A stretch of DNA of 29,609 nucleotides, from contig VXIS01000453.1 in assembly GCA_008704415.1 (NCBI GenBank), positions 1 through 29,609 on the forward strand, read 5' to 3'. This stretch comes from Sphaerosporella brunnea. Lineage: Eukaryota; Ascomycota; Pezizomycetes; Pezizales; Pyronemataceae. A program made the translations under genes and the position numbers. Each line of letters begins with the position of its first letter. Within the stretch, counting starts at the first letter, position 1. The notes under the pieces are model-generated. The model saw only the letters and a program-made list of their open reading frames with translations. It did no database searches and had not been told where the DNA came from. Below, one piece after another: positions 1 through 10,703 of this stretch.

Positions 1-1215
1 CCCCAAACCTTGACATCACCTTACCCAGCATCGAGTGAGCTCCTGCCCGCACACACCATCAGAGCACGACTTGATCCATGACTAGACCAACCAAGCCAGT
101 TCGATCCTCTTCAGCATACGTACGTAACCAACCGCATAGGTAGCCTTGCGATATCTACGGCGTCAGCAGCTAATAAGCGTTTCTCGGAAAGTTTATTTTA
201 GCAGGCGGAGGTTAACCGGATTCGGCCTGATGGCGGACTGTCTCTCCCTATGTATACCTGGACCTTCGCAAGGCGCGAGTTATCCGGTGACTCCTAGTAA
301 AGGACCTGGCCGTCGGTGGTCAGTCAGCGTGATGCGAGTGATTTCGAGTGAATATTGCCAGCCAAGGTCCAGGTTTAAAGCGACTCTGCTTTCAACCAAC
401 AGCCAAAGCCGCCCACCCGGAGCTCGACTCAAGCAAACCCAAACCAAGCGCAGACAACTTTTTGATTTGGTGGGGGGGAGGGGGCGGGGCGGGCTCACAA
501 GCAGCTTCAACATTCTTCCAAATACCCAACCTCTCAAGATTCCTTCTTTTAATCTCAGAATAATCACTGTCACCACAACAAAAAAAAAAGTCCCTGGACC
601 AACTGCTCCTTGAGCTGGTCCAGCGCCTCCTCCTCCTCCTCAAGCTCAGCCTCCACAAACTGGCCCAGCGGGGCTGCATGATGTATTGAAAGGGCCTTTC
701 CTTTGTCCTTCCCCTAAGTGAGCTCCTCTTATTACAAATCTCCTTGGTGCGACTTATATATTTGGTGCGATTTCCTTGCTTTTATTTCCTTAGAAGGGCC
801 GCAGGCACCAACAGTAGGCTCTGACCTAAGGTGTAGCATAGTCTCTTCTCTTCTATATATGTCATGCCCGCAAGCGGTCGAATACAATATGATTAAAACA
901 AAAAAAAAAAAGCCTCCACAAACTCAATCTCAAAAAATTCCACAATGCTCTGCATCCCTCTTTTGCTCTCCCAATCCCTGCGCCCTGTGCTCCGCCATAT
1001 GAGCGCTGCTATGACCTCCTCGCGTGGGTGTGTGGGGGAAAACCGGCATCAGGTTGTGTAAACATCTGATTAGTCATTTTCCCAAGGATCCTCAGCTGGG
1101 ATACGCTTCAGCATACTCTGCCTGCATTGCGCACTGATTTACCGCCATTTATGTTTCCAGCTGCGCAGCCAAGAAGAACAACCAAGGCACCTTTCTGCCG
1201 CTCCAGCCCTTGAGC
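1..1215. other. Intergenic stretch with weak coding-like fragments
   Basis: No complete gene is supported here. The minus strand has an exon-like fragment at about 585-712 (listed separately). The 14-base word AGCCTCCACAAACT occurs twice on the plus strand, near 645-660 and near 911-925. A-rich tracts lie next to each copy (581-589 and about 900-911). A G-rich run at 471-490 separates two short frames. These look like decayed repeats or the eroded end of a gene outside the window. Confidence 0.4.
585..712 (-). pseudogene. Possible exon or eroded gene fragment with acidic coiled-coil segment
   Basis: Read on the minus strand from about 712, after a TTAG that could be a splice acceptor, one frame encodes a segment with a run of Glu flanked by heptad-like hydrophobic residues (FVEAELEEEEEALDQLKEQL). 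It then runs into a poly-T tract and a stop. The composition is more protein-like than neighbouring frames. I found no upstream exon with matching phase and cannot name a family. It may be the 3' end of a degraded gene or transposon ORF, or chance coding in a GA-rich repeat. Confidence 0.2.
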
Positions 1216-1698
1216 CTAATCCGCCGCACGTGCCGAGGAAGTTTGTACCATGCTCGGGCGGGGGTATAAGTAGGGCTTCTGCTGCTTTGCTATCTGCTTG
1301 GTGGAGGATGACGACTGGCTAGAATCGGGCATTTTGCGGGTTGAGGGAATGTACAGTAAATACAAAGGGTGAGGTTTTAGTAGGTGCCTTGAGGGGTACG
1401 AAGTGAAAAGGTGCAGGAAGTTAGGGGGTGTGATGAAATTCAATTGCATCATGAGCACGCACTCGGCACTCAAAGTCATGTCCACCAAACTTGAGGCTGC
1501 AAGCTGGTGCATTACCCGCTCCCGAACGGACGACGGAAAACTTCCCGTGAGTCTATTCAGCAGCTTTTCCATTTCTATTCGGTGGCATGCAGTAGACCCT
1601 CCTCCGATCGTATGAAATGTATGAAAGTACATGTGTGCGGCGAGCTTTGGCTCCCTCCCTCCACGCGCAAACTCCGCAAGGGACGAAAAAAAGCCCAA
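1216..1698 (-). CDS. Uncertain ORF, unrecognised
   Basis: An open frame of up to 160 codons. A plausible internal ATG starts at MEKLLNRLTG, followed by mixed hydrophobic and charged residues (for example SSLVDMTLSAECVLMMQLNF) and a Ser-rich, low-complexity end. No domain, signal peptide or repeat is recognised. The first third resembles a real protein in composition, but no splice partners are obvious and the ORF abuts a palindromic MITE-like repeat at 1720-1886. It may be a real small gene, a relic, or chance. Confidence 0.2.
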   Translation of the reverse strand: MGFFSSLAEFARGGREPKLAAHMYFHTFHTIGGGSTACHRIEMEKLLNRLTGSFPSSVRERVMHQLAASSLVDMTLSAECVLMMQLNFITPPNFLHLFTSYPSRHLLKPHPLYLLYIPSTRKMPDSSQSSSSTKQIAKQQKPYLYPRPSMVQTSSARAAD

Positions 1699-1719
1699 GC
1701 TTCTAGAGTTATCGCGCTT

Positions 1720-1886
1720 CTATAGGACTTCAAACATGTCTATCGATGGCCTGTACCGTAGAGATTCGGAACTAAGGCAATGTGGCTAAGTGACTTTACC
1801 ATGAGGCTGAGTGACTTCTCCACAGAGCGCAGTAACTTTGCCACATTGCCTGAGTACCGAAGCTCTACGGTAGGCGTTTCCTATAG
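1720..1886. mobile_element. Palindromic MITE-like element, 167 bp
   Basis: The outer ends are CTATAGGA and TCCTATAG. Two 42-nt inner arms, 1754-1795 and 1831-1872, are inverted copies with 5 mismatches, so the element can fold into a long hairpin. The loop side carries a short direct repeat (GGCTAAGTGACTT and GGCTGAGTGACTT). There is no coding capacity. Terminal inverted repeats, small size and near-palindromy are typical of non-autonomous DNA transposons. Neither the superfamily nor the target duplication can be fixed; a TA duplication is possible. Confidence 0.6.
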
Positions 1887-2384
1887 AGAGGGAGGATGCT
1901 GACCCTTTCTAACCACCCAAGTTAGGAGGGGTCTGGAATAGCTCTCTCGCTCCTCTATTTCGCTGTACACTCACGGTAAGTTCTCACCTATCACCTCAAC
2001 TCACCGCACCACCCATCTCCAAAGCAAACCATTCAGCATAAAAACATAACCGAAAACAACAAAAGTCAATAATAAAAAATACAAAAGACGGCGGCAGTAG
2101 TTATTCACCAGTTGTTTCACAGATTCACCCCACCCCCCCAATCCGATACCGATACCGATCCGATCCCTAAGCTAAAACTCCACGAAGCAAAAAAAACAAG
2201 CAAATAAAAAAGCAATGAATGTGACGAGTAAAAGTAAACTAAACAAAAAAAAAACAAAAAAACGCAACCAACCACAAAAAAACCCCTCAAACGTACGAGA
2301 AAGCAAGAAAAAAGAAAGAAAGAAATCCAAATAGCCCCCCCCCCCCCCTTTTTTTTCCCTTTATCCCGAAAAAAGAAAAAGCAA
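1887..2384. other. Intergenic region and 3' flank of the F-box gene
   Basis: The region is A-rich on the plus strand with a C14 run (2335-2348) followed by T8. It probably contains the 3' untranslated region and polyadenylation region of the minus-strand F-box gene. No gene is seen. A long minus-strand frame crossing 2117-2797 is a shadow of the F-box terminal exon. Confidence 0.6.
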
Positions 2385-4834
2385 CTAAACCTCATCCTCC
2401 GTAAACCGTTGCATCCCATTAAATATGCCTCCGCCAAGTGTCTTCTTGGCTTTCTCATCCGTAATCTCCTCGAGTCTGCAAGTAGCCCCGTTGTCCTCAG
2501 CCATCCGCCAGTCTCCCGTTTCGACTTTCCGCCGCTTGGTGCTGCTGCGAAGAGTCCTACGGCGCTCTGCAGATCCATCTGGAGCCCTCTTTCGGGGTGA
2601 AGCGTTGTCGACGATAACTCTCCACACCCGCACAGGTTGACGGATTCCGATCGGGTACATCGCGCGGATGCCAATGTACTTGAGTTTTCCGTGCCAGACG
2701 GTCTGCTCAGCCGCCGCTGCAGAGGAAGAGGTTCCGACGCTTGTGGGTCCACTGCCGTGGGTGAGGAGACGATTCTTGGCGGCGATGGAAAGAGCATCGA
2801 TGTACAGCTTGTCAGGCTCCTGTTCTTTGGATTTAGCTTTGCGCTTATTAGTGCGGATATTGGCCGCGGGAGGCGCGGTGATTCCCGGGCGAGGTGGCAT
2901 CATGAACGGCGGCTGGTAGATGCTGAAATTGACGTAATTGCCACCGGAACGGGCTTCTGTACGGGCGTTCAAGAGGAAGAGGTACTCCAAGCTGGGGAGC
3001 TTGGCCATTGTATCCACAAATTGGTTCTATCGCGATCAGCTGTTGCACTCGACAAATGCCAGACTAAGAATACACACCCAGCAGGTTTCGTTGTCGTAGG
3101 AAACGGGAATTGCGAGCTCGCGGACCCGCCAGAACCCTTCAAAAAAGGTCTCCTGCTGCGGCAGCTGCTTGGTCGTGATTGACGAAACGCCAGGCCTCAT
3201 GTCCAGTACCAGCCTTTCCAGGCCCCACCCCTCCTCCTTCTTGCCGCGGAGTTCCTTTATGCTTCTGAAAGGCTGTGGCAGACTCCACTTCAGTTTGGGT
3301 ACCGGGGGCGCAGCCCCGACAGATGGGGCGTGCGTGTGGGGAGAAGGATCCAGGTGAGTATCATCCGACAGGTCGTCCGGATAGTCATCCTCTTCATCCC
3401 ACATGTCGCTCTCTGAATCATAGTCGGCATACATGGACCCGTGTGCATGCATAGGGTCGTATAGGTTCCAGCGATCGACGTGCCAGCAGCACAGCTCCAA
3501 AGTCTTTAGGTTTCTGCAGGTACCCTCGGGGCCAAACTGTTTCAAGAACTTACACAGATAAGGCAGCGCCAATTCTTCTTTGATGTGAATCCTCTCCAGG
3601 CCCTTGAGCTTGTTGTTCTCCCATTTGCGCAGTAAATCCGCAACTTCCTGACAGTAGTAGAAGTCAAGATCCCTGAGCTGAGAAGCATCAATGGACTTGA
3701 CGATTGCCTCGATACCCTTGTGCTGGAAGGCGATATCCCTGAGCTTCAGGCTGTGCAGCTTCATCTTGGGAGGCGACAAGCGTCCACGCGGAGGCGGAGG
3801 AGGCCGAAACAGTCCAGCCAAGATATCAGGTTCCATAGGCTCCATTTCGACGAGCAGGCCGATGAATCCAGGAGAGATGTCGAACTCAAGATGTTTGATA
3901 GTCTCCCAGTTTGTGCCCGTGCGCATGACGTCACCATATTGGATGACCTGCTGGTAATCGCCCGTCTGCAGCGCCTTCAGCGTAACGAGGCTATTGTGGC
4001 TGAATGGGATAGGGTTATTGGTTACAGGTGCCGGCGTATGGTGGTAGCGGTACGTTGGCGCTGTCGCGTACATGTGGGTATCGCCAAAGATGGAAACGGT
4101 CTTTAGCGAATCGAACCTGGCCACAGCAGCGGTGATCTGCGGGGGCATCGGACGGGTAACCTTCCAACTGTATCAAATCGCCATCAAGTTAGCGCTCCGT
4201 ATAGAACTGTTTCGGAGGAAAGAACCGACTGAAAACTCTCTAGGTGATCAATTCTCCACAGCAGCGCCTCGAGCGCATCGATGAAGGGGGTGTGCTCGCG
4301 AACGTCGCCGTCGTTGGGAAGAAAATATTCATCAGAATGTTCTTCCTTGGGGGTATTCCAATAGCCACAGATCACAACTTCGCGGATTTCTCGCAAGGGT
4401 AGCTTCTTAGGCTGTTGGATTTCCTTCTTGACGGCCACCTTACGGCTCGTCGAAGGGCGACCGGCGACACCTTTGCCCTTGCGGTCTACGATGCCGTCGC
4501 TCTCGCTGTCCTCAAGATTTTTCACGGGGATCTCATATGAGCCGGGAGGGACGAGGCGTCTCATGATTTCGGTCCTCGTAGGCCATGAGGGGCGACCAAA
4601 CAGTTTGATGCGGTAGCTTTGGTAGAGGGTAGGGAGAACTCGGAGATATATGGAGCGGCAAGTGAGAGAAAGGTTTGAAAGCGTGCCCTGAAGTTCTGGG
4701 GAGATCTACTCAACGGCAGGGAAGTCAGTGACCCACGGCTTAACAGTGAGCTCTCCATTAGTGGGGCGAGCTCAACGCACCTCCTTGATGATCTGGTCGA
4801 GGATTTCGACGGGGAGATCATTGATTCCCGTCAT
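2385..4834 (-). CDS. F-box domain protein, four exons, 753 aa
   Basis: Exons on the minus strand are 4834-4781, 4705-4230, 4167-3078 and 3026-2385. The introns are 75, 62 and 51 nt, with donors GTGCGT, GTCGGT and GTGTGT and acceptors TAG, CAG and TAG; intron 2 has a CTAAC branch site. All phases join without stops. The N-terminus matches an F-box: LPVEILDQIIKEI at residues 7-19, then SNLSLTCRSIYLRVLPTLY. F-box proteins usually link substrates to SCF ubiquitin ligases through Skp1. The middle has leucine-rich segments of LRR-like spacing, a proline run, and an acidic stretch around DYDSESDMWDEEDDYPDD. The C-terminal exon carries basic, NLS-like clusters (RTNKRKAKSK and SSTKRRK). The ATG has A at -3 and sits just before the F-box, as in many fungal members. 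The substrate is unknown. Donor 2 was chosen because it restores the phase and gives the family-like join ESFHW. Confidence 0.88.
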
Positions 4835-5593
4835 GTTGTCTCCGCGCTGATAGCTCGAAGTTCCGATCTCGAGTATGGTCTGGAGGGGCGCGAATGCAGA
4901 GTAGTGGTAGTGGACGTGTGGATGTGTTGTTGGTTGGTGGTTAGAAAGCGGGTTGGGTTGATCATGGAATTGCCCCCAGTAGCACGCTGCCAAGACAGCG
5001 TACACGCCGTGACGTCGAAACCAGCACGAGAGACAAAATGTTCGCAGATGGTGAAACCGAGTGGTATCGAATTTAAACTACAAGGTATAGAGTGTATTCA
5101 AGAAGAAAATCTAATCTAAAGCGTATTTCATGCTTTTTTCCCACTTTTCCGTTTCCTGCGTTCCTCCTCCCGCGGACTTCCAGCAAACAACCACCCACAA
5201 AAATATAAAAATACAGTGTATCTAACCCGAACCGTCTATAAAAACGCCAGAGAAAAAAAAAACCACTCTTTAAAGGTGATGAAAGTCAGCCGTTCCAAGC
5301 CCTCCCAATATATCAATCCCGAGTCCCAATGTTGTGCATAAAGTTACCGTTCCTCTCCCTCCACTCTCCCCTCCCCCTACCCCCTTCCCCCAATTCCCAA
5401 TCCCCCCCAATTCCCAATCCCCCTCAAAATTCCCAACCCCCCCCCCCCCAGGCCAGAACCGAGCCGCTCCTCCAACAGCCAGAACCCATCCATGCCGCCG
5501 CCTGTTACCGAAATAAACCGTCATTAGCGGCTCGAATCCGCTGGCTCGGTGGAATCAAGCCCTGACTCGGTGTCGTGGGTCTCTGGTCTCGTC
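4835..5593. other. Intergenic region between F-box gene and small gene
   Basis: This holds the 5' flank of the F-box gene and the 3' flank of the 75-aa gene, both on the minus strand. The notable content is a C-rich, G-quadruplex-prone repeat at 5385-5453 (listed separately) and A-rich stretches around 5200-5265. No additional gene is supported. Confidence 0.6.
5385..5453. repeat. C-rich minisatellite (CCCAATTCCCAATCCC type)
   Basis: Degenerate tandem copies of CCCAATTCCCAATCCCC end in a long C run. The minus strand therefore has repeated runs of three or more G, which could form G-quadruplexes. It lies about 550 bp upstream of the F-box start codon and downstream of the 75-aa gene. The glycine-rich frame across it is an artefact of the repeat. 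Confidence 0.75.
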
Positions 5594-5881
5594 CTACGAT
5601 CTGACGGAGCCGGCTTCTGCCCGAATAGAGCAAAGGTCCGAACGGGGCGGCAGCTTCCGGCCCATCCAGAATGGTTGCCCTCGGTCCTGGCTAGCAGCAC
5701 GGTCCGGTGTCCTGTGGTAGTCCCGCTCGAATTGTTCGATTACGGACCGCGCATTGCGAATACGCTCTTCCCTGCAACGCCGACATTCAATCAGCACATA
5801 TCCCAACAAACACTCCGGGACGCGAACTTACATTGCGTTCATCGCCGACGCACCAGTAACGGGGATGGTCGAGGGGGCCAT
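5594..5881 (-). CDS. Small two-exon hypothetical protein, 75 aa
   Basis: Exon 1 is 5881-5832 and exon 2 is 5771-5594. The 60-nt intron (5831-5772) has a consensus GTAAGT donor, a CTGAT branch-like site and a GCAG acceptor; splicing joins AT to G to make an ATG codon in frame. The protein begins MAPSTIPVTGASAMN and continues with a charged, probably helical middle (MEERIRNARSVIEQFERDY). It then has a conserved-looking GQPFWMGRKLPPRS motif. There is no signal peptide, membrane segment or cysteine motif. I do not recognise the family. The perfect splice signals, protein-like composition and in-frame join argue it is real. The neighbouring genes give no functional hint. Confidence 0.65.
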
Positions 5882-8741
5882 GACGCTTTCGAAGCTATCG
5901 AATGGATGGCAACGTTCGCAAACAACTGATCTTTGTTGGGGGGGGAGGCGGCGGGGGTGTTCGTCCGAAGTCTGAGCCAACAACCGTTGACAATCCACAC
6001 AAGCTTCTGCAACCGCAAGGACTTGGGTAGTTTCAGAGTTTGGTGATGATGATGATGATGATGTGGGGCACCGGAATTGTTATCTTTGTTTGTTCAAAAA
6101 AAAACTTTATCTCCTGACTTCGAGAGAGAGGGTTATATTCTGATCTGGACTGCAGGGCTGAACGCATATCCTCCATCGCCGCACCTGTCTTGACTGGCCA
6201 CGAACGTGAGCTCAATGGCTTCGCTGTCCATGTTTCCCCGTTGCCAATTGCCAAGGGCACGTCACTGATTAGGCGGCTGCAAGGCAGAGCAGCAGTCTGG
6301 TGAGTGTAGATCCAGATCCAGGGTTCCAGCCGCATCTTGGTAAGTGCGAATCTGATTAGTATGTACCCCATTGGTCTCTGTGTGTGTGTGTTTTTTTTTT
6401 TTTTTTTTGTTTCTTTCCTTTTTCTCAATTGACATGTCTGCGGGGTGTAGTGGGAAGAAGGGATGAACACCTGCATGCATCTGGAAGCGGTGGCACGCCG
6501 AGATCTTTCATTCATTGACTTTTTTTTGGCTTCTGTACGAGCATCCGAACAACTCAGGAATTGGCCAGCACTGCTTACATCTTGTTCCTTTCATCGACGC
6601 CGGCAGTTTGCTGATGGGAGTTGGCCGCGATGGACGTGGTGAAACGGAACACAGCGGTGGCAAAAGGCGGAGCGGGAGTGGGTGGTCAGACGATCAGGTC
6701 GGGCAAGAGCAAGCAAGAGAAGAGATGCCTCCAGGCTTCCACGGCTGTCTACTTCGCACACACACACACACACACTGCAACGGTGCGTTTGAATACTCTT
6801 CGTTTCATGTTCATTGCTCCAATCGTGTGTTGCAGGCCATGGTAACGTGGAGCGGGGTTGGGCGGGAAGCTGACTTCTCGTCAAAAGCGCCAACTTGTGC
6901 ACAAGCGCCCGCTCACTATAGTCGGCCATTGCCAGCAGCGACAGTGAGTGAGCACAGCATATGCTGGCCCCATTGAAAATTTTTTTTTCCTTCCTGATGG
7001 ATCCATAAAAGTAATAGAAGCACAACGCCGCCGGGCCGATGCCTTCGTGCCCGGGCTGGGTGCTTATTGCCTTGCCGATCAGGAAAGGACAGCAGACGAC
7101 GTCACGCATGTATCTATCTAATTGTTGAGATGGCCGCACTTAGCCTACGCTCCGCGTTTGTTGCCGAGAGAGAGAGAGATGGAAGAAGACAGCTGGCAAA
7201 AAGGCAGAAGTCAAACGTGCAGCATCAGCAGTGTTCTGGAACATCTTTTTCGAAGCAGCGGAGCCGTATGCACAAGTCTTGCTTTTGGTGAAGAAGTAGT
7301 AGTTGACCTCACACGGTAGATAGATATGTGCGCTTCTTTGCATGTAGCTAGCTACCTACATCTATCTAACTACAGCTAGAAAAGAAGAAGAAGAAGAAGG
7401 AAGACATCACGTCCATACGCATGGACTGAAGCTCCTCTAGTTCAGGCGGGTTCGAAGCAATGGGAAGCAGTGTGATGTAGTTGATGTAGCGATGTAGAAG
7501 ATGAAATTGAACGATCGCGGTGGGGGCTGAGGTCATTGCATTAGCCCAGTCAAAATGACGTCAGTCAAGCTCTCGCTCGCCTGCTGCATACCGATCGATC
7601 GCGTTCGTATCGAGAAAAAAACTGCCGCGCGCGCGCTCGAGAAGCTGCTCTCTCTCTCTCGCTCGACAAAGCAAAGTTACGCTTCTCGCGTAGGTGGATA
7701 AAAAGCAGGGAATAGCCCTCCTCCTCCTCCCCCGTGGAAGGAGAGAGAGAAGAGAAGAGTTGACGTTCCCAAGCCATCCTCAGCATGAGCATCACCTTCG
7801 TCTTCCCCTTCACAACCGCCGCATCATCAGGGCCCACAAACCAGCTTCGAATTCGCGTGGCTCGCGGGAAACAACGACAAAACCAGGCCAGGCCAAACCA
7901 GGCCACCAACCAACCTCAACGTCAACGGCCTTCTCTTGTGCGGTTGCGGAGTATCATACGTACTTGAGTACTTACCCAATTGTTAAAACTCAAAACCCCA
8001 CCCAGTCATCCTTTCTATTGGCGATCGGATCGGGAGATCGTGACGCGTCTTGCCCCCTCCGCAACCGCCGTCATTATTTGCGGTACTATATAATGACATC
8101 TCTTTCCCATATGTCCCCTCGTCGAGATCGTCGAGATCGTCGAGAAGAAGAGTGAGCACCTGTATCTGGATGCGAATACGACACACTCGCCCCCACCCCA
8201 TCTCCGAACACCGCCGAATCCCGGCTTCGGCAGCTATCCCCTCCCCCTTTCCCGCCACCCTGTCCGCCCCCCAGATCCAGGTCCGCAACTGCTGTTGCTG
8301 CCTTCCTGCGCACCCATGCCGATCGCTTGGCCCATCTCATCTCTCAGACATGTGTATCCGAGGGCAGGTGCAGGTACGTATGCGATGCGCGAGCGCGAGC
8401 GATGTTTGTTGGTATATTTCGCAACTGTTATACAGACAGAGTTTTCAAGCCATAACTCCCACGCCCCTGATAAAAGAGATCGCAATGAAGGAACACCAGA
8501 TCAAGGGTTTCCTGTGATGCGACGCGATGCAAAAATCCAAAAAATAGAGGAAAATATGCGAGCGAATAAAGTTCCAAAAAAAGCAAGAGGTCCCGAGAGA
8601 GCATCCGACAATCCAGAACGCCAAGAAGCACAAGCAATACACATGCACACCGCCCTAAATCCAAAACCCATATACCCCCCATATACCCATACATATCCGG
8701 TCCATGTATCCAAGTTTCCTTCTATCCATGTCTTTTAATCT
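5882..8741. other. Intergenic region rich in microsatellites
   Basis: About 2.9 kb lies between the 75-aa gene and the 3' end of the zinc-cluster gene. It contains a GAT tract (6044-6062), a GT/T18 tract (6378-6408), a CA tract (6757-6775), AGA/GAA runs near 7380-7400, GA and GC alternations near 7630-7660, and a tandem GTCGAGATC repeat near 8120-8145. Several open frames cross it on both strands, but none shows a domain, coherent splice sites or a convincing protein-like composition. The distal part probably includes the 3' untranslated region of the transcription factor gene. Confidence 0.55.
6378..6408. repeat. GT dinucleotide plus T18 tract
   Basis: A short (TG)n run passes directly into 18 T residues. 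It is simple sequence with no associated gene. Confidence 0.85.
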
Positions 8742-10703
8742 CTATGCAGCGCATGGGCTCGCAACGGGTTTCCATCCATCGTAAAATAGCTGGGAACACC
8801 AGAACATCGGACTGCCGTATTGCTGTTGCTCGCGTAGCATCTTTAGGCTGCTCGCTTGATGCCTAGCTGCCGTGCTGATGGCGTCCATGAAGCGAATTTG
8901 CTCCTCCTTCGGCTTCTCAGGGGCGTTTTGTTTCCAATCATGCGCGAAAGCTGCGTACCCCTTGGTGACATAGTGGAAGTGCGTGAGCATTATATTTGCA
9001 CCAAGAAACACGTTGTCGATCAGCTCGTAATTAGAAAATCGTTGCTGTAAAATATGTCAATATTGCGAAATGAGGCTGATTGACCGGTATTGGTCGGTAA
9101 CGGTAAAACAAACCTTGACGTTCCAGCGTTGGGCAAACCAGCGATCATGTGCGATGGTGAGCTCGATGTTGTGCAACAGGATGTACATGGTGAGGAAGAT
9201 CTCCATGAAGTCCTTGCGGCGGTTCTCGAGCACCTTCTTTTGAAGCTCTTGCAGTACCTGCTTTCGCAAAGGCAGGAGAATCTTGTGAATTGTGATGCTG
9301 TCGATCTGGAAATCCATCACAGGCGTGACGGGTACTTTGTTGTAGTAAGGGCTTCCGGGATCGTTGCTAGGCTCCATACCCAGACGCTCGCTTCCGATGA
9401 TCTCCCATGGGTCTTCGATGATACGGCTCGCTGTCCACAGGCGAAGAGCATTGCGAAGGAGAGATGACTATAGGAGTCAGTAATGGTTGAAAGGGACTAG
9501 TTCGGGGGGGAATAGCTCACCCCTTCCACACTCATCTTCACGGCCATCTGGAATGTTTTCCACGGGATGGTGTCGTGCTGACCAATCTTCTTTTCGATAT
9601 ATCGCTGCATGTTGTCTCCAACATATCTGTTGATACCCTCTTGCGCGCCCCCAATGTCTGCAACAGCATATCGTGGCATCTTCCATGCTCTTTGCTGGCC
9701 ATTTCTCAAGTCGGTCCACGTGTAAGTATCTTGGTCTTCGGGTAGCGGGTCGTATTGCTTGACGAGCAACTCAAGCTGGAGATCCATTCCTTGGGTGACA
9801 ATCAGTCTTCGCTGGGGTGACTTCCATACTTTAGTGTCGTTGAAGGGTGTCTGTAGCCATCGCCTTCGAGTCCAGCAGAAGTCATCAGTGGGTCCCTTGC
9901 GGAAGAGCTCGGAGGAGCTGAGTCGAGAGCGGAAGCAAGGAATGTTCGGGATCGGGTCCAACAAGGTGTTGCAGTATTTACAGCAGGCGCCGTCAACCTT
10001 GATGCACTTTTGCTAAGAGTCAGCGACGTCGAGTGATCGATCTTCTGCTCGATTGGGACAATACCCGCTTGCGATTCCTCCAGCATCGCAAACATGCACC
10101 CTCCAGTCGGGTCATGTGTGTCTCGACTTTCTGCACAGGAGAAAACTTCTTCCTGTGTCTTCGAGCTTTTTGGCGGGGAGGCTCTTCCTCGCCGCTCTTG
10201 GTTACCCGCGAAGCCGAACTCCGGGAAGAGGATGAAGAGGAAGATGCCAATCGCTGGCGCATGGGCTGAGGAGTATCGGGCTCCGTTTTGATCGTCGGCA
10301 TCGGCTGGAGTTGCTGCTGCATGGAAGCCTCGCTGTTGAGCGAAGATGCGACGCTGTTGCTTCGAGTGGTCTGTTGCGCGATGCTGCCATATCTGTAGGG
10401 AGAGTCGTCGCTGGAAGGGCTGCCGCTAATGCTGCTTCGGTAATCAGGGTCCACCGCTGGGTGAAGATATGTCGGGGTAGGATCTATGTCGGCGGGCAGA
10501 TCTGGGAAAAAGTGCGGTGCCTCCATCGGGATCTGGCTGTGCTGAGGCATCTCGTGGGTAGCGGCGAAGGTTGCTTCCATGTCGAAATGCTCAAGGCCCA
10601 TTGGGTCCCAATGTATGGTCGAAAACATGTATTCTATGTCGGGGATTTCAGACATGTTGTAGGACGCGCTCCAGGGGAGCGGCGGGCCGCTGTTAAAGCT
10701 CAT
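8742..10703 (-). CDS. Zn2Cys6 fungal-type transcription factor, four exons, 593 aa
   Basis: Exons on the minus strand are 10703-10065, 10006-9521, 9467-9114 and 9044-8742. The introns are 58, 53 and 69 nt with donors GTATTG, GTGAGC and GTTTGT, and all phases are 0. Intron 1 interrupts the zinc cluster. With the acceptor at 10007, the cysteines are C204, C207, C214, C221/C222, C225 and C237, with the diagnostic C-x2-C-x6-C start (CLRCWRNRKRC). The protein is therefore probably a nuclear DNA-binding regulator. The roughly 200-residue N-terminal part is acidic and low-complexity, with Gln-, Pro- and Ser-rich stretches (ASSSSSSSRSSAS), and could carry activation functions. The zinc cluster is preceded by a basic segment (KARRHRKKF). 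The C-terminal half is a helical regulatory region of no specific subfamily I can name. The chosen ATG, which gives MSFNSGPPLP, has A at -3. The frame stays open upstream only across a TATG/TGTG microsatellite, so a longer start is unlikely. Target genes are unknown. Confidence 0.88.

Noticed and set aside
5270..5524. Glycine-rich minus-strand frame
   Set aside because: It is a direct translation of the CCCAATTCCC minisatellite.
6033..7139. Overlapping 150-180-codon frames on both strands
   Set aside because: They cross GAT, GT, T and CA tracts, lack domains, and show no consistent splice structure.
7445..7460. GGTTCGAAGC, resembling a tRNA B box (also near 16610 and 17205)
   Set aside because: No matching acceptor stem, A box or cloverleaf could be formed around any of them.
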